From: Parvibaculum sp036499025
Lineage (GTDB): Bacteria > Pseudomonadota > Alphaproteobacteria > Parvibaculales > Parvibaculaceae
NCBI GenBank assembly: GCA_036499025.1
Contig: DASYEM010000052.1
Location: 1 to 20,158 of the forward strand
DNA length: 20,158 nt
Direction: 5' to 3'
Made by a program: the position numbers and the translations under genes. How positions within the stretch are numbered: the first letter of the stretch is position 1; the number at the start of each line of letters is the position of its first letter. The notes beneath the pieces are model-generated. The model was not told the DNA's origin and made no database searches. It worked only from the letters and a program-made list of their open reading frames with translations. Positions 15,790 through 20,158 of the stretch are shown one piece after another.

Positions 15790-16051
15790 GGAACGTATTC
15801 GGCATCTCATCGTGGAGACGCTGAACCTGGAAGATATAAAGGCCGACGAAATCGATCCAGAAGAGGCTCTCTTCGGGGATGGGTTGGGGCTCGATTCGAT
15901 CGACGCCCTGGAAATCGGCGTCGAAATCCAGAAGATATTCGGGGTCAAGATCGACACCCAGGACGAGAAGCTCGCCAGCTATTTTTTCAGCGTGCGGGCC
16001 TTGGCGCAGTTCGTTGCCCTCAATCAGGCGCAGCAGGAGCAAGCGTCATGA
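15776..16051 (+). CDS. apeE: Acyl carrier protein 1 (aryl polyene cluster)
   Basis: This acyl carrier protein carries growing chains on phosphopantetheine attached to Ser41 in GLGLDSIDALEIG. It is 91 residues from a TTG start. The sequence runs LEERIRHLIVETLNLEDIKA, DEIDPEEALFG, then EIQKIFGVKI and SVRALAQFVA, as in ApeE-type ACPs. I chose the TTG at 15776 because GGGGGGA lies about 8 bases upstream and homology begins right after it. An ATG at 15737 in frame would add residues unlike the family. It overlaps the acyltransferase by 14 bases, and its stop codon overlaps the next ACP at ATGA. Confidence 0.9.
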   Translation: MNRLEERIRHLIVETLNLEDIKADEIDPEEALFGDGLGLDSIDALEIGVEIQKIFGVKIDTQDEKLASYFFSVRALAQFVALNQAQQEQAS

Positions 16052-16299
16052 GCCGGGATGAGATTTACGAAAAGCTGAAAGAGTTTCTGGTTGAGCTGTT
16101 CGAGATTTCACCCGATGCGATTTCGCACGACGCGCAACTCGCCGACGATCTCGACCTCGACAGCATCGACGCCGTCGATCTCATTCTGAAGTTGCAAGAG
16201 TTCACCGGGCGAAAGGTTTCGGCAGAGCAGTTCCGCACCGTCCGTACCGTTGGCGATGTCATTGATCAGGTCCATGAGCTCCTCGGCCAAGCGGCTTGA
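16048..16299 (+). CDS. apeF: Acyl carrier protein 2 (aryl polyene cluster)
   Basis: This second acyl carrier protein has 83 residues and carries Ser39 in the phosphopantetheine site DDLDLDSIDAVDLI. The rest, KLKEFLVELFEISPDAIS and FRTVRTVGDVIDQVHELL, matches ApeF-type ACPs. Two distinct ACPs, one for starter and elongation and one for other steps, are usual in these clusters. The start forms an ATGA junction with the first ACP, and the end overlaps the next gene by 26 bases, giving tight translational coupling. Confidence 0.92.
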   Translation: MSRDEIYEKLKEFLVELFEISPDAISHDAQLADDLDLDSIDAVDLILKLQEFTGRKVSAEQFRTVRTVGDVIDQVHELLGQAA

Positions 16300-16855
16300 T
16301 CCCTGGGCGGCGATCCTGGCCGTCATCACGCTGCTTTTCCCGCCTCTCGCCGCGCTCGGAATGCGCTGGGTTGGACCGTGGCCGATCATTGGCGGGCTTG
16401 TCGCCGTGCTGTTGGCGCGTGTCGCAATTCCCGCCGCGGCGCCTGTTCCTGTCGAGATGACGCTCTGCCTTATCGCCGTCGCTGCCGGTGAGCTATTGGT
16501 CGGCTCCTTCGATCCCGAACTTGCGGCGCGGCTTTACCCTGTTTTCATGAATGCGACGATGCTTTTCGCCTTCGCCCTGACGCTCTGGAAGACGCCCAGC
16601 ATGATCGAGCGTTTCGCCCGTATCGCTGAACCCGATCTCGACGCGCATGGCGTCGCCTATACGCGCAAGGTGACCTGGGCGTGGATCGCCTTCTTCATCG
16701 TCAATGGCGGCATCGCGCTCTGGACGGCATTGCATGGAACGTGGTTGCAGTGGGGTGTCTATAACGGTGGAATTTCTTATGTGCTGGCGGGTGGTTTGTT
16801 CGTCGTGGAATTTGCCATCCGCAGAATCGTGCGCGCCCGAAAGTCCGCGACATGA
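16274..16855 (+). CDS. apeG: COG4648-type integral membrane protein (aryl polyene cluster)
   Basis: This 193-residue polytopic membrane protein is of the small COG4648 family found between ACP and ligase genes in aryl polyene clusters. Its role is not known; a scaffolding or lipid-related role is a guess. Hydrophobic segments are visible near residues 12-30 (AAILAVITLLFPPLAALG), 35-50, 58-72, 90-105, 135-150 (WAWIAFFIVNGGIALWTA) and 163-180. The motif FDPELAARLYPVFMNATML is typical. The ATG at 16274 lies within the end of the second ACP gene. Another in-frame ATG at 16250 would lengthen it by 8 residues. The stop overlaps the next start at ATGA. Confidence 0.85.
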   Translation: MSSSAKRLDPWAAILAVITLLFPPLAALGMRWVGPWPIIGGLVAVLLARVAIPAAAPVPVEMTLCLIAVAAGELLVGSFDPELAARLYPVFMNATMLFAFALTLWKTPSMIERFARIAEPDLDAHGVAYTRKVTWAWIAFFIVNGGIALWTALHGTWLQWGVYNGGISYVLAGGLFVVEFAIRRIVRARKSAT

Positions 16856-18534
16856 ATCGCGAGCTCTGGAAATTCTTTGGCGATGCGCCGGGCACGCTGG
16901 CAATGGTACTGCGCGGCGATAAAATTTTGAGCAAGCGCGATATTTGCGCCGAAGCGTTGCGCATTCGAGCGCGATGCAGCGAAGCGAGCGAGCCGGTGTT
17001 CCTCTATTGCGAGGATGCCGGCAATTTTCTCGCTGGTCTTATCGGCGCGCTAGGTGGGGGATGCGACGTGTTGCTGCCGGGGCATGCGGCACCAGCTTAT
17101 TTGCGTGAGATAGGCGCGGTAGGCACGAGGTTGCTGACCGATGTAAGGGGCCTCGACGCCGACGCTGTGATTATTGGCGCGGAGGTTCTTGCGCCAGGTG
17201 CGATCTCCGAGCCGATCTATCCAGACGACAAAGCGCGTATCGGCTTTTTTACGTCCGGGTCGACAGGCGAACCGAAGCCTTATGTAAAAAATCTGGCACA
17301 GCTCTTCTCTGAAATTGAAGTTCATCTGAAGCTTTGGGGGCTACCCAAGGGTCCGGTCATCGGCACGGTTTCGCATCAGCATATCTACGGGCTGCTGTTC
17401 CGGGTGTTCTGGCCGCTCATGGCGGGAAAGCCTGTCGTCGCGGAGCGGCAGGAGATGTGGGAATCGGTTGCTCACTTGATGAGCGCCGGCGGCATCGTGA
17501 TTTCAAGTCCGGCGCATCTCAGCCGCATCCCGGATAATTTCTCGTTGCCGCACCGACCGGATTTCATTTTCTCATCGGGAGGGCCGCTGTCGCTCGACGC
17601 ATCGCGCGATGCCTTTGGGAAGCTTGGGCGTTATCCGGTTGAAGTGCTCGGCAGCACGGAGACGGGCGGGGTCGCATGGCGCACGCAGGAGCAACCAGCG
17701 TCACTTTGGACGCCTCTGCCCGGCGTCGAAATCAAGCCGAACGAAGATGGCGTTCTTGCCATACGCTCTCCCTTTGCGGACATGCATGATTTCGTGACGA
17801 TGGGTGATCAGGCAAAACTCGCGTCGGATGGCCGTTTCTCGTTACACGCGCGGATTGATCGGGTCGTCAAGATAGAAGGCAAGCGTGTATCTCTGCCGCG
17901 CGTTGAAGAGACGCTGCGCGAATTGGCGGATATAAACGATGCCTCGGTGATCGATTTGCCGGACAGAGGCGGTGCGCTTGGCGCTGTCGCCGTTCTTGCA
18001 CCTGGTGGCGAAGCGATGCTCAAGGAGATTGGCCGTTTCCGTTATTCGCGTTATCTGCGCAAGGCGCTTTCGGAACGTCTTGAACCAATGGAGCGTCCGC
18101 GTCTCTGGAGATTTTTGACGCATATTCCCGAAAACGCTCAAGGCAAACGCACTGCCGCCGAGTTGCGTGCATTGTTTGCGCAAGAGAGACCCGAAATGCC
18201 GACCGTTATCCGGCGCGAAATCGGTGAGACAGAAGCGCATTTCGATCTGGAGCTCAATTCAGATCTGTGTTGGTTCGATGGGCATTTTCCTGGCCAGCCG
18301 ATATTGCCGGGCGTCGCGCAGCTCCATATTGCGTCGTCGTTTGCCGAGGAAGCGTGGGGCGTGATTGCGACGGGCAGCGAGATGTCGCGCGTCAAATTTC
18401 GTCGTGTCATGCAACCTGGCGATCTTGTCACGCTGATGTTGATACGGAATGGCGCCAATGATCGGCTCGATTTTCGTTACCTTGAGGGTGGCGAGGTGAT
18501 GGCCAGCGGCGCCATCAAAGGTGTGGAACCATGA
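16852..18534 (+). CDS. apeH: Acyl-AMP ligase fused to a hot-dog 3-hydroxyacyl-ACP dehydratase (aryl polyene cluster)
   Basis: This is a 560-residue fusion. The N-terminal acyl-AMP ligase (about 1-450) resembles ApeH, which loads the aromatic starter acid onto ACP. Its motifs are the P-loop FFTSGSTGEPKPYVKN (Thr134 onwards), LGSTETGGVAW, ARIDRVVKIEGKRVSLPRVE, and the catalytic Lys432 in NAQGKRTAAELR. The C-terminal region (about 455-560) is a FabZ/FabA-like hot-dog dehydratase with His478 in WFDGHFPGQPILPGVAQLHI, matching ApeI. In the enterobacterial clusters these are two separate proteins, so the fusion is noteworthy. It joins its neighbours by ATGA overlaps on both sides, and is probably cytoplasmic. 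Confidence 0.9.
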   Translation: MNRELWKFFGDAPGTLAMVLRGDKILSKRDICAEALRIRARCSEASEPVFLYCEDAGNFLAGLIGALGGGCDVLLPGHAAPAYLREIGAVGTRLLTDVRGLDADAVIIGAEVLAPGAISEPIYPDDKARIGFFTSGSTGEPKPYVKNLAQLFSEIEVHLKLWGLPKGPVIGTVSHQHIYGLLFRVFWPLMAGKPVVAERQEMWESVAHLMSAGGIVISSPAHLSRIPDNFSLPHRPDFIFSSGGPLSLDASRDAFGKLGRYPVEVLGSTETGGVAWRTQEQPASLWTPLPGVEIKPNEDGVLAIRSPFADMHDFVTMGDQAKLASDGRFSLHARIDRVVKIEGKRVSLPRVEETLRELADINDASVIDLPDRGGALGAVAVLAPGGEAMLKEIGRFRYSRYLRKALSERLEPMERPRLWRFLTHIPENAQGKRTAAELRALFAQERPEMPTVIRREIGETEAHFDLELNSDLCWFDGHFPGQPILPGVAQLHIASSFAEEAWGVIATGSEMSRVKFRRVMQPGDLVTLMLIRNGANDRLDFRYLEGGEVMASGAIKGVEP

Positions 18535-20158
18535 CATTCCGCGCCTGCGCCATCATTCCAACCTATAAGCACGTCGCCGCGCTTGAAGGCATTGTCGCGT
18601 CTCTGCGCGATATTGGATTGCAGGTTTTCGTCGTCGATGACGGCAATGAAGCGTGTGCCGCGCGCGCCATCGCCGAGATTTGCGCGCGATATGAGGGTGT
18701 CGAGCTCGAGCGACGTGACGTCAATGGCGGCAAAGGTGCGGCGGTTCTTACCGGACTGGAAATAGCATCGCGGCAAGGATTCACTCACGCCTTGCAGGTC
18801 GACGCCGATGGCCAGCACGATATATCGCGAGTTGGTGAGTTGCTGGCCCTTGCATGCGCCAATCCAGATGCGCTCATCTCGGGGAGGCCGACCTTTGATG
18901 GCAGTGTGCCACGGGCGCGGCTCTTCGCTCGGTGGATCACCCATGTCTGGGTTTCGATCAATACGCTTTCCTTTCGTATCATCGACAGCATGTGCGGGTT
19001 TCGCGTTTATCCCGTCGATCGGACTTTGTCTGTGACAAGCGGCGCCGCCATTGCCAGGAGAATGGGGTTCGACGTGGAAGTCGTTGTTCGATTGCGTTGG
19101 AACGGCGTGCGCGTGGTTTCTCTGCCCGTTCATGTTATCTACCCGACCGGCAATCATTCCAATTTCGCGCTCTGGGATAATGTTGAAATCTCTCGCATGC
19201 ATGCGCGGTTGTTCTTCGGCATGTTGTGGCGCGCACCGAGGCTTCTCGTGGCGCGTGAACGCGGAGAAGACGACGCATCCCGGCACTGGGCAACGCTGGG
19301 TGAGCGCGGTAGTGCCGCCGGACTTTGGCTCCTCGCGACCGTCTATCGTCTGTTTGGTCGGCATGTCTGTCTGGCCATTATGCTGCCTGTTGTCCTGTTT
19401 TTCTTTTTGACCGGACGTGAGCAGCGGTCTGCCTCGATGGACTATCTGACACGAATGTGGGGGGCGGGCGTATTCACACGCAAACCCGGCTGGTGGCGGT
19501 CCTTTCGGCATTTCATGTCGTTCGGCGCTGCGGCTCTCGATAAATTCGCCGCGTGGACGGGCAATATTCCCATCGAAGATATTGACGGCGCTTATCAAGG
19601 CGAATTCGAAGCTGTGCGCAACAATGGCAAGGGCGCGTTTATTCTCACCGCGCATCTTGGCAACCCAGAGGTCATCAGGGCTATTGCCAGCTTGAAAAGG
19701 CGTACGCGCGTCAATGTCCTTGTTCATACCGCGCACGCGATGCGGTTCAATGCACTCATCAATCGTTATTCTGCCACGTCCACAGTCCGCATGATTCAAG
19801 TGACGGACGTCGGGCCCGATACGGCGATCGTTCTCCAGACGGCTATCGCGAATGGCGAATGGGTTGTGATCGTCGGCGATCGTATTCCCATCAACGGCAG
19901 CGCGCGCATCACGTGGGCGAAATTCTTCGACGACCTCGCGCCCTTCCCGCAAGGGCCGCATATTTTGGCAGGCATTCTGAAATGCCCTGTCTATCTTCTG
20001 TTCTGCGTGCGGCAGGGCAGGCGGCATAGGGTTTTCTTCGAATTCTTCGCCGAATGTATCGATTTGCCGCGCAAGAACAGGGAGCAAGCCATACAAGTCT
20101 CCGTCGAACGCTATGCCGAGCGGCTGGAAGCCTACGCCCGTCTTGCCCCCCTTCAATG
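18531..20158 (+). CDS. apeJ: Family 2 glycosyltransferase fused to LpxL-like acyltransferase, cut by window edge (aryl polyene cluster)
   Basis: 542 residues are visible and the frame is open to the edge. The N-terminal domain (about 1-230) is a GT2 glycosyltransferase: CAIIPTYKHVAALEGIVASL, VVDDG, RRDVNGGKGAAVLTGLEIAS and the metal-binding D91-A-D93 in DADGQHD. Hydrophobic segments near 265-300 (including AIMLPVVLFFFLTG) suggest membrane association. The C-terminal domain (from about 315) is a lipid A-type lysophospholipid acyltransferase with the His375-x4-Glu380 motif in AHLGNPEVIRA, then VVIVGDRIP and PFPQGPHILAG. This two-domain protein is a hallmark of aryl polyene clusters and probably builds the glycolipid anchor. 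It starts at an ATGA junction with the ligase. The missing end is probably short. Confidence 0.92.
   Translation, partial: MTFRACAIIPTYKHVAALEGIVASLRDIGLQVFVVDDGNEACAARAIAEICARYEGVELERRDVNGGKGAAVLTGLEIASRQGFTHALQVDADGQHDISRVGELLALACANPDALISGRPTFDGSVPRARLFARWITHVWVSINTLSFRIIDSMCGFRVYPVDRTLSVTSGAAIARRMGFDVEVVVRLRWNGVRVVSLPVHVIYPTGNHSNFALWDNVEISRMHARLFFGMLWRAPRLLVARERGEDDASRHWATLGERGSAAGLWLLATVYRLFGRHVCLAIMLPVVLFFFLTGREQRSASMDYLTRMWGAGVFTRKPGWWRSFRHFMSFGAAALDKFAAWTGNIPIEDIDGAYQGEFEAVRNNGKGAFILTAHLGNPEVIRAIASLKRRTRVNVLVHTAHAMRFNALINRYSATSTVRMIQVTDVGPDTAIVLQTAIANGEWVVIVGDRIPINGSARITWAKFFDDLAPFPQGPHILAGILKCPVYLLFCVRQGRRHRVFFEFFAECIDLPRKNREQAIQVSVERYAERLEAYARLAPLQ

Noticed and set aside
18477..20156. 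559-codon open frame on the minus strand at the right edge
   Set aside because: It is antisense to the glycosyltransferase/acyltransferase gene, which has clear motifs (DADGQHD, AHLGNPE). The antisense protein has no recognisable pattern.

Overview
The window looks like GC-rich Alphaproteobacterial chromosome. It carries the carAB, yqeY, dnaG and rpoD housekeeping block typical of that class, CarA, DnaG and RpoD proteins of alphaproteobacterial type, and several families of palindromic intergenic repeats common in that class. The order cannot be fixed from the sequence alone.

Layout. Positions 1-2500 (minus strand) hold the pyrimidine/arginine entry step, carA followed by carB, with carB running off the left edge. 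A small DUF559 nuclease-like gene bracketed by inverted palindromic repeats lies between the two. Positions 2842-8564 (plus) hold yqeY, dnaG (primase) and rpoD (housekeeping sigma factor). A minus-strand brnT-brnA toxin-antitoxin pair with its own promoter and terminator sits between yqeY and dnaG. rpoD ends in a repeat hairpin and a strong intrinsic terminator. Positions 8722-10742 (minus) form a visibly AT-richer two-gene operon of unrecognised proteins. The upstream gene has a faint resemblance to ADP-ribosyltransferase-type toxins. This is the best candidate for an undescribed system here.

After about 600 bases without a gene come panD (aspartate decarboxylase, plus) and, convergent with it, a secreted SIMPL-domain protein (minus). 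A tRNA gene with CAU anticodon (probably isoleucine) and an AraC-family regulator follow. A 5'-truncated remnant of a small conserved gene comes next; its breakpoint coincides with a degenerate repeat copy.

Positions 14268 to the right edge hold the start of an aryl-polyene (APE) pigment type II PKS/FAS-like cluster. In order it encodes a chain-length factor, an acyltransferase, two acyl carrier proteins, a small membrane protein, an acyl-AMP ligase fused to a hot-dog dehydratase, and a glycosyltransferase fused to an LpxL-like acyltransferase that is cut by the window edge. The genes overlap end to start (mostly ATGA junctions) and must form one transcript. The ligase would load an aromatic starter acid on an ACP, the chain-length factor and dehydratase act in polyene extension, and the acyltransferase and GT/acyltransferase would assemble the lipid anchor. 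The ketosynthases, ketoreductase, thioesterase and exporter expected of the pathway would lie beyond the right edge.

Overall, conserved housekeeping genes are interrupted at three places by small accessory modules (DUF559 unit, BrnTA, AT-rich pair). Repeat elements lie next to each of them.
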